DNA of 34,231 nt, taken from positions 1 to 34,231 of the forward strand of contig SMOI01000339.1 in the NCBI GenBank assembly GCA_008000375.1, read 5' to 3'. Made by a program: the position numbers and the translations under genes. Of the stretch, positions 1 to 10,079 are shown in pieces. The notes beneath the pieces are model-generated. The model was not told where the DNA came from. It did not search any database and was given only the letters and a program-made list of their open reading frames with translations. The stretch comes from Poteriospumella lacustris (taxonomy: Eukaryota; Sar; Chrysophyceae; Chromulinales; Dinobryaceae). Position 1 is the stretch's first letter, and every line of letters begins with the position of its first letter.

Positions 1-2
1 AC

Positions 3-341
3 TTCATGACGGACGTGGAGGTGCTGGCCAGCGCCGACTACGTGCTGGGCGCCAAGTCCAACGTGTACATGGTGGCCGCCGGTCTGCGCATGATGCGCCA
101 GCAGCCGCAGTACCAGTTCCCGCGCAACACCTGCTACGTCGACTACGGAGGCTCCGAGCGCTGGCAGTTCGTGTGCGAGGGCGACGAGGCGCACAGGGCC
201 ACCTGGCGCTACTACTTCAACCCCGAGTACACCCAGTTCGAGCCCTACCCCACCGCCTACGCGGCGCGCCGCAACCGCACGCACAGCGACGCCGCGACGC
301 ACGCCGCGCCCCACCACCACCGCCACCGCCGCCTCCGCTAG
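3..341 (+). CDS. C-terminal part of a possible secretory glycosyltransferase (5' end outside window)
   Basis: The frame is open to the left edge of the window and ends in TAG at 339-341, so only the last 112 codons are present. The visible start DVEVLASADYVLGAKSN resembles the donor-binding segment of fucosyltransferase-type (GT-B) enzymes, where an Asp/Leu-rich helix and a 'LGxxS' turn occur. An aromatic-rich stretch follows (CYVDYGG, WRYYFNPEY), and then a low-complexity tail rich in His and Arg. If the glycosyltransferase reading is right, it would act in the ER/Golgi lumen. The resemblance is short and comes from memory of the family, so the function is tentative. TGTA occurs at 345-348 and TGTAA at 364-368, just after the stop. 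Confidence 0.4.
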   Translation, partial: FMTDVEVLASADYVLGAKSNVYMVAAGLRMMRQQPQYQFPRNTCYVDYGGSERWQFVCEGDEAHRATWRYYFNPEYTQFEPYPTAYAARRNRTHSDAATHAAPHHHRHRRLR

Positions 342-412
342 CTGTGTAGTTCGCCGTCGTCGCTGTAAGCCGCCTAAAGACGGCGCGGTCAGTTGCGCGT
401 TACAGTTGCGCG

Positions 413-2089
413 TCAGAACAGCCCCGCGCGCTGCTTCAGCAGGCGCTGGCGCCAACGCGGCAGCGCGTAGAACGCGTCTCTGTCGCAGCCGAGCGCTCGG
501 CGGAAGTCGGCGTCGCAGAGGTAGCGCTCGCGTTGGTGCGGCAGCACGCCGCGAGGGTACGGCCCCGGCGCCAGCAGCTGCGTCAGCGGCAGCGCGGCGG
601 GCGCCGCGTCGTCGTCGTCGTCGTCGGCGGCGGCGGGTGCGGACGACAGCGCAAGCGCCGCGTCGTCGGAGCCCAACGCATCAGACACTCGGCGCAGCGA
701 GGCGCGGCGGTGCAGAACGTCGTCCCAGCGCAGGCCCGGCGGCACGGCGAGCGGCGTCCCGACGCCGGGCGAATGGTCGAGCGGCGGCGCGGGGCTGGGG
801 CCCAGCGACGACTGCGTCGAAGCCGTCGGCAGTGCCAGCGTCAGCAGCGTCCGCTGGGCCGACGCAGCGCCGCACGTCTCCACAGCACGGACCTCGTTCT
901 CCGCGTTCTCCGCGTTCTCCGCGTCGCCTTCGTCGGAGCGCGCCGACGGTTGGCGAACGTGCCGCTGCGGCTTCGTCGCGGCGGCCGGCAGCGGCGCGGA
1001 GCTCTGCGGCGCGTCGCCCTCCGAGCGACACGAGCGGCTCGCGTCGTCATCTGTCGCCTTTTCATCGCGGCGACGCGGCTGCGGGGCACTGGGCGCGCGG
1101 GGATTCGCGCGAATGCGACGGCGGAGCGGTGCGAGCTCGCCGACCGGCGCCGCCGCTCTCGGGGCCGCCGCCGGAGCTGCAGTCGACGCGGCGAGCAGCT
1201 GGCCGCGCAGAATCTGCAGCACGCGCTGTGCTTGCTGCAACAGCTGCGCCACCTCGTGGCCGTCCTGCGGATCGAAGCGGTTGCAGAGCGCGTCCGCCTC
1301 GGCCAAACGCAGGGCGCCCAGCAGCTGCAGCAGCGCGCAGACGTCGCGCAGGCGCTGCAGCGGCAGCGGCGGTCGAGGGCCCGCCGACCGGCGGCTGAGG
1401 CTGTCGATGCGGTCGCTGCAGAAGCGCAGCATTTGCTTCAGGGTGCCGTCGTCAGCGGGCGCGCCGCTGCACACGACTGGGACGCCGTCGTCGCGGACAC
1501 AGCCGCGCGCCAGCAGCCCTCGCAGGCGGCGCCTGAGGTGGACTGCGAGGTAGTGCAGCCCACTGCACAGTGCCGCAAGCTCCAGCGTTGGGGACTGGTG
1601 AACGTCGCACAGCGGATCCCCTTCGAACGAGTGAAAGACGGCGGAGAAGCTGTCGCGAAAGCCGTCGAGCTCAGCGTCCGCAGCGCCGTCGCTGGCGGCC
1701 TGCAGCTCGGAGCATAGCACGCGGTTGTGGCAAGCCTGGAGGTGCGTGCTGCCCTCCGTTGCCAGAGTCTCGACGCGCTGATAGTACTCTGACGCGCGTG
1801 GGTAGTTGCCTTCGAAGAGATACTTGTCTCCGCGCTGCAGCACTCGCTTCGCCTGAAACAGTTTGCACGCGTTGAGCAGGTAGTAGAGCACGCGAACGAC
1901 CACCTGATGGGAGCCGTTTCCCGCGTGGTTACTGTCCAAGGAGCAATGTTGCAACTGGAATTGGTCGTTGATTCGAGCGGCCGCCTCTCGAAGCCTGCCC
2001 GACCGCATGGTCAACACAATCGACGTCATCTCGGAAAGCTCTTCGGTGGTCAACGCTCCTAAGCCATCGCCAACCAAGTCGTCCAGCAT
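413..2089 (-). CDS. Villin-headpiece-domain protein with unrecognised N-terminus
   Basis: This is an uninterrupted 558-aa frame starting at ATG 2089. Residues about 501-558 match a villin/supervillin headpiece, an F-actin-binding module. Visible features are the YLCDADF helix start, the core Phe in DRDAFYALP, the Trp of LPRW, basic residues in the last helix, and the terminal GLF at the very C-terminus, as in villin. The second core Phe of the usual triad is Leu here. There are no gelsolin repeats. Residues 1-300 are mostly helical with a TPR-like stretch (YLFEGNYPRASEYYQRVETL, about residue 92). Residues 300-500 are low-complexity (Ala/Pro/Arg/Asp-rich, with an AEN repeat). The headpiece implies binding to actin filaments. 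What the N-terminus recruits is unknown. TGTAA (complement of 400-404) lies just past the stop. Confidence 0.8.
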   Translation of the reverse strand: MLDDLVGDGLGALTTEELSEMTSIVLTMRSGRLREAAARINDQFQLQHCSLDSNHAGNGSHQVVVRVLYYLLNACKLFQAKRVLQRGDKYLFEGNYPRASEYYQRVETLATEGSTHLQACHNRVLCSELQAASDGAADAELDGFRDSFSAVFHSFEGDPLCDVHQSPTLELAALCSGLHYLAVHLRRRLRGLLARGCVRDDGVPVVCSGAPADDGTLKQMLRFCSDRIDSLSRRSAGPRPPLPLQRLRDVCALLQLLGALRLAEADALCNRFDPQDGHEVAQLLQQAQRVLQILRGQLLAASTAAPAAAPRAAAPVGELAPLRRRIRANPRAPSAPQPRRRDEKATDDDASRSCRSEGDAPQSSAPLPAAATKPQRHVRQPSARSDEGDAENAENAENEVRAVETCGAASAQRTLLTLALPTASTQSSLGPSPAPPLDHSPGVGTPLAVPPGLRWDDVLHRRASLRRVSDALGSDDAALALSSAPAAADDDDDDAAPAALPLTQLLAPGPYPRGVLPHQRERYLCDADFRRALGCDRDAFYALPRWRQRLLKQRAGLF

Positions 2090-2408
2090 TTTTGATTGCC
2101 TTTGATCGCTTATTCATTTGGTTTTCGTTCGTTCTATGGACCGAGCTAGCGGAGTATTTTGACCCGGCGAATCCGACTACAGCGTCGCAACCCGCAGGAG
2201 CTGGCATCGCAGCAGCACTCGAAGGCCAAGCTTCGCAGCGATCAACGTATGGGCTCACGATTGGATTGATCAAAATAATAACGCAAAGCCACTGCATGCG
2301 AATAGAGAACTGAACACGACGAGAACTGTCACCGCCGTCCGAGAGCCAGAGACATGGCCCTCGCTCAGCAGGAGAGACGGCCGTTTCGGAAACGTGTGAC
2401 GAAAACAG
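2090..2408. other. Intergenic region upstream of the headpiece gene
   Basis: No supportable gene was found here. It should carry the promoter of the headpiece gene (minus strand) and the region downstream of the tRNA gene. The short frames present have no recognisable similarity. Confidence 0.5.
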
Positions 2409-2413
2409 AAAAA
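2409..2413 (-). terminator. RNA polymerase III terminator of tRNA-Glu
   Basis: A run of five T on the minus strand lies about 6 nt past the tRNA 3' end, which is the usual pol III stop signal. A second T4 run follows at 2402-2405. Confidence 0.8.
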
Positions 2414-2418
2414 GAAAG

Positions 2419-2490
2419 TTCCCTATCGGGGAATCGAACCCCGCTCCCAGCCTTGAAAGGGCCGTATCCTAACCGATAGACTAATAGGGA
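2419..2490 (-). tRNA. tRNA-Glu (anticodon UUC)
   Basis: The gene is 72 nt, read on the minus strand. The acceptor stem TCCCTAT pairs fully with ATAGGGA and is followed by discriminator A. The anticodon stem CGGCC/GGCTG closes the loop CTTTCAA, giving anticodon TTC. The T arm holds GGTTCGATTCC, which also serves as the B-box promoter. No intron is present and CCA is not encoded, as expected for a nuclear eukaryotic tRNA. A T-run terminator follows. The gene lies between the headpiece gene and the divergent LYR-motif gene. Confidence 0.95.
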
Positions 2491-2627
2491 GGTGAGGGCG
2501 AGGCAGGCTAAACCAAATAGAAACAACGGTGCTGCCTTATGTCGATGGACAGGCACTGGAAGAAGGCACAGAAAGAAAGAAACAGAAAACTATCCCAGTC
2601 CTATTGCCCTCTTCGAAGGAAGTCATC

Positions 2628-2903
2628 ATGTTTTCTTTCAGTAGAAGAGCCGCCCTGCCTTCCAGCTCGGCGGAGGTGAAGGCTTTGTATCGTCGTATTC
2701 TACGAGCCATTCGGGATTTGGAACCAGAGCACCAGAAGACGTATTACGATTACACAAGACTGAAAATCACGGAGAATGAAGCTGTGAAGGGGAAGAATGA
2801 AATCAAAAAGCTCATTGCGGATGCTAACGAGGAGCTGGCTTGGGTGGAATCGGTGCTAAAGCGCAAGGCGGAAGCACGCCAAACCCCTGGCCTCGAACGA
2901 TGA
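2628..2903 (+). CDS. LYR-motif (complex 1 LYR family) protein, LYRM9-like
   Basis: This is a 91-aa protein. The frame is open upstream, but ATG 2628 is chosen because it gives a typical short basic N-terminus (MFSFSRRAALPSSS) just before the LYR motif. VKALYRRILRAIRDLE holds the Leu-Tyr-Arg signature, followed by a conserved aromatic-basic segment and a C-terminal helix (ELAWVESVLKRK) similar to the DADW...K end of LYRM9. LYR proteins are small three-helix mitochondrial factors that bind acyl carrier protein and help assemble respiratory complexes or Fe-S clusters. Assignment to the family is firm; the LYRM9 subgroup is likely but not certain. Two TGTAA elements (2943-2947 and 2952-2956) follow the stop. 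The gene is convergent with the FCP1-like gene. Confidence 0.8.
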   Translation: MFSFSRRAALPSSSAEVKALYRRILRAIRDLEPEHQKTYYDYTRLKITENEAVKGKNEIKKLIADANEELAWVESVLKRKAEARQTPGLER

Positions 2904-3069
2904 CAGAAGCCGTCCTCCCGCCATCTTTCCCGGATCTGTTGCTGTAAATTTTGTAAATAGTTCTATCATCGCAGAGATAGCAGGAGACTTCTGAATGATA
3001 CATACAACCCTCATATACACAACCGTACAACGACACAACACGCCATCTCGAAGGCGGTCACCGATGGTG

Positions 3070-5364
3070 TCACCGCCGAGCTCCTTGCTCCTCCTCTTCG
3101 TCCATGTCCGAGCCAGGCCCCGGTGCAATACCATCCAACACACGCTCTGTCCCTTCCAATGTTTTCTTGTCCGGCGACAGCGGCGAGGCCGGAGCGCTGT
3201 TGGGGTAGCTGTCCATGCCATTCAACGCGGCGGAGGAGTTGTTGGCGCTGCGGCGTCCGTGACTCCAGCCCCATTGCGCAGCACCAAGGGCGGCAAACCC
3301 CTCACTATCAGAGTCTGAGCCGGGCGGCCCCAGCGCATCGGGGATCGGCGCTTGAAGCTGCTGCTGAGTCGCTCGCGAGCGCAGCATCTGGATGAGCGCC
3401 ATTTCTTCTTCCTCGTCGTCCTCGTCCTCGTCATCGCCGCCGCCGTACCGCACGTCGTAGTCGTCGCTACCGACGCCTTCGTCTTCGGCATCGCTGTCGC
3501 GACCGCCTTTGCTGCTCGCGTATCGCGCCAGGTCGGGGCGGTCGGCGTCATCGTCGGTGGGCTGCTCGCTGTCGGACTGGGCGTCAGCTGCGCCCGATTC
3601 GTTGTCGTCCTCATCGCCGGGGCCCATGCAGCACTTCATGCCACTGTCGCGCTCATAGTCGACGGCCTCTTCGTCATCGTCGGTCGTCCTACTGCCTCGG
3701 CGTGCGGCGGCCTTGCGATGGTTCCTTTGCCGCTGCTGGCTGGCCAACCGGTGCGCCGAGCGCTCCACCTCCGCGAGAATGGCGGCGTCTTCGTCTCTCT
3801 CTTCGGGTTCCAGTGCAACATCCAGCACAACGACGGTCTTGCGTCGCTTGCTTGCTGGCTGTGCGCTGTTTGTCGATGGCAAGGGCGCCCCCGCCGAGTC
3901 CGCACTCGGAGGAGGGGCGCCCTGGGTGCTCAAGCTGTCCGACGTGGTGCTGTCCGGCGACGACCGCCCGCGCTTCTTCGTTGCATCCGCTGGAACCGCG
4001 GGCATAAGGCCGGCACTAAGTGGTGGACTACTGTAATTCGGCCGGGGAAACGGTGCTCCGGGCGGCGGAGGCCGCAACATGAAGGTGGACTCCTCCGCCT
4101 TGGCCAACGCCCAGCGACAGTGGTGCAGCCAGTCCACGTGCAGCAGCCAAACGTCGCCGCTGCGGTTGGCCAACGCCTCGCGCGCCAACGGGCAATCTTC
4201 CGTTACGGCTATGACATGAGTCGTCTTCGGATGCAGGTCGAAGACGACGCTGGCGCCGAGAGCGCGAGCGAGACTGCGCATGCGCTGCATGAAGATCTGT
4301 CGCGCCTCGTGAGGGGCCCACGGATCGGCGGCGATGGCGACGACACAGCCGCGCAGCACGAGCGAGCGATGGTGACGCAACAGCTCGGCGACTGTAGGCT
4401 TCTGCACGGCAGCGGAAGACGACGGGGCGCGCGCCATGGAGTCGATGCGGTCGTAGTAGGTTCTGTGCAGGCCGCTGAGTAGGTCGAGGCAGCGCAGCAA
4501 CTGGTCGTCCGCCTCGGTGTACTGAGGCGAGGTGCGCGTCGCCATGCGCAGCGTCACGCCCGGCTTTGGTTGGTGCAGAGCGATGACGGGCACCAGCTGT
4601 GCGTTGTGAGCGTCGGGAGGCGGGGCCTGCGCCGAGGCCGTTCCGGGCGCGTTGTTGACGTAGCCCATCTCAGAGCACGCGCGCACCGCTACGCTTCCAG
4701 CGTTCCCCGGGTAGAAAAACTCGTAGGGACGGACCACCAGCAGTTGTTCGCTTTGGGGTCCACGCCACACGTCCTCACGATCGTCGAGAATGACGGCCAT
4801 CGACGAGTCGTTGAGGAAGATCTTCTGCAGCGACTTGTCGAACGCGCCGCTCACGCCGTCTTCGCCTCGCGCAACGATGCGACCGCCGATGAACTCCCCC
4901 GTGGGATCAATCACACGAGTAACCGCCTCTGCATATCGTTTCGTCCCGGCGGTGTAAATCGTCATTTGATAAGACTTCTGCATCTCGACGAGGAAGTGGT
5001 CGAGGTGCGGCCGCTTCTTGATCACCAAGTGCCTTCGCGCACCGTCGACGCCAACCTCTTCGATTGGCAGATGATATATGTCCTTTTCTTGCTGTACGGA
5101 GCTTGGAGGAGCCCCGCCTTTCGCGTATGTTGCATGCACAAGAGTGTTGTCAATATCCAGCACCAGCGCCAGTCGCCGACTCTCTTGCAACAGAGCCACT
5201 TTGTTTTGCTGGATGGACAGGGCCTCGTTGGTGCTGACCTTCAGCACCACTCCACCTGCCATTGTCAAAGAAGAGAACGCCTTTGACTCACTTCCCTCCT
5301 CCACGATCTTGCCGCAGACAGCGCAGAGGCTGCCCAGCACCATGGGGTGGGTGCAATCTGCCAT
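3070..5364 (-). CDS. FCP1-type RNA polymerase II CTD phosphatase with BRCT domain
   Basis: This is a 764-aa protein from ATG 5364 with no visible intron. The N-terminus has a Cys/His cluster (CTHPMVLGSLCAVCG) like that of FCP1/CPL proteins. The HAD-type FCPH domain carries the catalytic DxDxT motif as LDIDNTLVH (D70, D72, T74), then IYTAGTKRYA and the second acid pair in ILDDREDVW. A BRCT domain follows at about 330-428 (GCVVAIAADPW through DVWLLHVDWLHHCRW). The last 330 residues are disordered, with basic NLS-like clusters (KKRGRSS, SKRRKT) and long acidic runs. FCP1 dephosphorylates Ser2-P/Ser5-P of the RNA polymerase II C-terminal domain in the nucleus and recycles the polymerase. Domain order and length fit FCP1 rather than the small SCP phosphatases. 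The gene is divergent from Rab2 copy 1. Confidence 0.93.
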   Translation of the reverse strand: MADCTHPMVLGSLCAVCGKIVEEGSESKAFSSLTMAGGVVLKVSTNEALSIQQNKVALLQESRRLALVLDIDNTLVHATYAKGGAPPSSVQQEKDIYHLPIEEVGVDGARRHLVIKKRPHLDHFLVEMQKSYQMTIYTAGTKRYAEAVTRVIDPTGEFIGGRIVARGEDGVSGAFDKSLQKIFLNDSSMAVILDDREDVWRGPQSEQLLVVRPYEFFYPGNAGSVAVRACSEMGYVNNAPGTASAQAPPPDAHNAQLVPVIALHQPKPGVTLRMATRTSPQYTEADDQLLRCLDLLSGLHRTYYDRIDSMARAPSSSAAVQKPTVAELLRHHRSLVLRGCVVAIAADPWAPHEARQIFMQRMRSLARALGASVVFDLHPKTTHVIAVTEDCPLAREALANRSGDVWLLHVDWLHHCRWALAKAEESTFMLRPPPPGAPFPRPNYSSPPLSAGLMPAVPADATKKRGRSSPDSTTSDSLSTQGAPPPSADSAGAPLPSTNSAQPASKRRKTVVVLDVALEPEERDEDAAILAEVERSAHRLASQQRQRNHRKAAARRGSRTTDDDEEAVDYERDSGMKCCMGPGDEDDNESGAADAQSDSEQPTDDDADRPDLARYASSKGGRDSDAEDEGVGSDDYDVRYGGGDDEDEDDEEEEMALIQMLRSRATQQQLQAPIPDALGPPGSDSDSEGFAALGAAQWGWSHGRRSANNSSAALNGMDSYPNSAPASPLSPDKKTLEGTERVLDGIAPGPGSDMDEEEEQGARR

Positions 5365-5593
5365 TTCTCAGAATATCTCCGCACCCCAATCACACCTTCT
5401 TCCGATCGTTTGTGAACCGACCGTGGTGAACTAGAAACCTCTTTTTTTGAATCTTATGATCAGCTTCTCGCAAAGACCCACAAGGGCAACGAGTCCGAGA
5501 CGGAGAGACGAGCGTCTCTCGCCGCGGCGGCTGTGTCGCTGTGTGGCACCCCCGTCGAGAGGACAAAGAGTCGCCTACTTTGACGTCTTTTCA

Positions 5594-6826
<1,233 letters not shown>

Positions 6827-7429
6827 CTTGTCGGCAGCTGCCCGTGATCCGCCTCAATCGCTTCGTCCGTCATTTCTGTCTGTTGTTTGTCGCGGCGCCT
6901 CGGGCTGCGACGTGCGTGTGGGTCTCTCGTCGTTCGTCTCGGCGACGATGCCCGCTGTATCTCCGTAGTATTTTGTGTTGGCTTCGTCGCGGAAGCTGCT
7001 CTCGGTTGCGGCGCCTCTCTTCTGTAAATCACAAATCAACCGCCACTCGCCAAGTCTCCGTTGCGGCCTCGGCGGCCGGTGCTGCAGTTCCTGGTGGAAT
7101 GGGCACCCGACGCTGCCGATCACACCGATCCGCCCTCAGCGCCAACAGCGCGAGAGTGGCCACTGGCGCGCCAAGGGACGCGTGGCTCCTGTTCACAGCA
7201 AAACGGTGGGCGGTTGACACGAGATACACAAAGGGGTGTTACACGGCTGCGCCAGCTACAGCTACAGCTACAGCAACGAGACGACACAGACACTTCAGCG
7301 CAGCGACGAGAGACTCGCATCGCGTGTGCCCCGTGCGCTGACACGCGGCGACGCGCCGCACCAACAAACAACGACACGACGACAAAGCAAACGAGCGGCC
7401 CCGACGAACGGCGGCGACAGCTGCGCAAC
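6827..7429. other. Unique spacer of the inverted repeat; 3' UTRs of both Rab2 genes
   Basis: About 600 bp of non-repeated sequence separate the two converging Rab2 genes. Only 9 bp after each stop codon are shared, so almost all of both 3' UTRs is copy-specific. TGTAA is present for copy 1 (7023-7027, plus) and for copy 2 (complement of 7239-7243), at similar distances from the two stops. No coding gene is supported here; several frames exist but none resembles a known protein. Confidence 0.6.
7254..7274. repeat. Short tandem repeat (AGCTAC)3AGC
   Basis: Three 6-bp units plus AGC lie in the spacer between the Rab2 copies. Read on the minus strand, the 3' UTR sense of copy 2, it gives three GTAGCT units, each containing TGTA. 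Confidence 0.85.
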
Positions 7430-8662
<1,233 letters not shown>

Positions 8663-8882
8663 GGAAAGTACGACATATTTGCGCTAGAACAAGCAGACCT
8701 CTGAAACTCCCAAATGCCCCAAATGCCCCAAAGGTTCCAACAGTCCGACTGACGCGGTGGTCAGCAGTGGATGCTCCCTTGTAAAGCGACGTGGCCGCTG
8801 CGCGTGGTCCATCGTCGCGTGACCGAGCCCAGAGCCGTGACAAGAATTGAGAGGCACAACTAAATCTTTGTTGCTGACGACC

Positions 8883-9894
8883 ATGTTCTCCACGCCCGTA
8901 CAGGTCCTTTTGGCTGTTGCCGCTGTGCCCGCCCTACTGTGGGGCGGCATCTATTTCTGTGAGTGCCTTTCGACCTGGAGATGTGCTGACCACTTGTCTA
9001 ACTCGTTCGTGTCAAACAGTCAGCAATCTTTACATGAGGTTGATGGGCCCGGTTGATATGAAGAAGAAGTACAAGGCCTCTTGGGCCCTGGTGACTGGGG
9101 CTGGAACTGGCATTGGCAAGTCGATTGCCTTCACCTTGGCTCGCCAAGGTCTGAACGTCGTCCTCGTGTCGCTGCCCGACAAGTTTCTGGCTGAGACGAC
9201 GGAGGAGCTCAAGAAGGAATTCCCCAAGCAGGAGTTCCGTGCGGTCAGTGCGAAGTTCGACCACAAGACGGACTACATGCCCGAGATCATCAAGCAAACC
9301 AACGACATCGACGTCGCCATCGTCTTCAACAACGCCGGCTACATCGTCACCGGCTTCTTCGACCAGACCTCTCTCGACGCGCAGTTGGCCAATGTGGAGT
9401 GCAATGCGACCGCGTGCGTGAAGGTGACCCACCACTTCTTGAAGCTCATGCTCGACAAGAAGCTCAAGGGCTGCTTCGTCTTCACCTCCTCGCCGTCGGG
9501 ATACATCCCCAACCCGTTCGCGGTCATGTACGGCGCCACGAAGGCGTTCGTCTCGCAGTTCGCGGCCTCGCTCGCTATCGAAGTGCGCGCCAGCGGCATC
9601 GACGTGCTCGCCGTGCACCCGTCGCCGGTCGCCTCGCACTTCTTCGAGAAGGCGCACAAGTTGGACTCGCTCGAGCTCGCGAAGCAGTCGGCCGTCACTC
9701 CTGACGCGGTGCCCAAGCAGATGTTGGCGTGCGTGGGCCGCGCGCACCTCGGCGACCTCGGCCAGCTGGCCGTCATCGTGCGCGTCGTTGTCGCGCTGGT
9801 GCCGTACGACTTCCTCACCGGCGTCTTCGCCGTCGCGGCGCCCTTCATGGGCGACTACCAAAAGCACAACAAGAACCGCGGCAAGGCCCAGTGA
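8883..9894 (+). CDS. Very-long-chain 3-ketoacyl-CoA reductase / 17-beta-HSD12-like short-chain dehydrogenase
   Basis: Two exons, 8883-8958 and 9020-9894, flank a 61-bp intron (GTGAGT...ACAG), giving 316 aa. The N-terminal hydrophobic segment (about 5-25, VQVLLAVAAVPALLWGGIYF) is the ER anchor typical of the HSD17B12/LET-767/KAR family. The Rossmann motif TGAGTGIG is at 51-58, NNAG at 129-132, a serine-rich strand FTSSPSG at 180-186, and the catalytic YGATK (Tyr196, Lys200). The family reduces 3-ketoacyl-CoA in the second step of very-long-chain fatty acid elongation, and some members act on steroids. Length and anchor favour the ketoacyl reductase role; substrate cannot be decided from sequence. 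TGTA starts 3 nt after the stop. Convergent with the transporter gene. Confidence 0.88.
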
Positions 9895-10013
9895 ACCTGT
9901 AGAGCGGGACTCGTGGAGTAGTAACGCGCGTCTTATTGTTAATGGACCACGACGGTCGGTGCAGCGAGCGACAGAGCAACGAATGTGTACAGAGCGAGCG
10001 GGAACGAATATAC

Positions 10014-10079
10014 AGCGGCCGGTGGGCCGGAGGGCCGGCAGGGCGGCGGGCCGGAGGGATGGCAGGGCGGCGGGCCTCA
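10014..10079. repeat. GGCCGG/GGCGG-rich imperfect repeat between convergent genes
   Basis: Imperfect copies of a G+C-rich motif (GGGCCGGAGGG, GGCAGGGCGGCGGG) run from about 10014 up to the transporter stop codon. They form the 3' flank of the transporter gene and lie downstream of the SDR gene. Confidence 0.7.

Noticed and set aside
406-1717. Long plus-strand frames opposite the headpiece gene
   Set aside because: Arg/Ala-rich shadows. The minus-strand frame has the headpiece domain and continuous coding character.
3352-4482. A 376-codon plus-strand frame
   Set aside because: Antisense to the FCP1-like gene; no recognisable domain.
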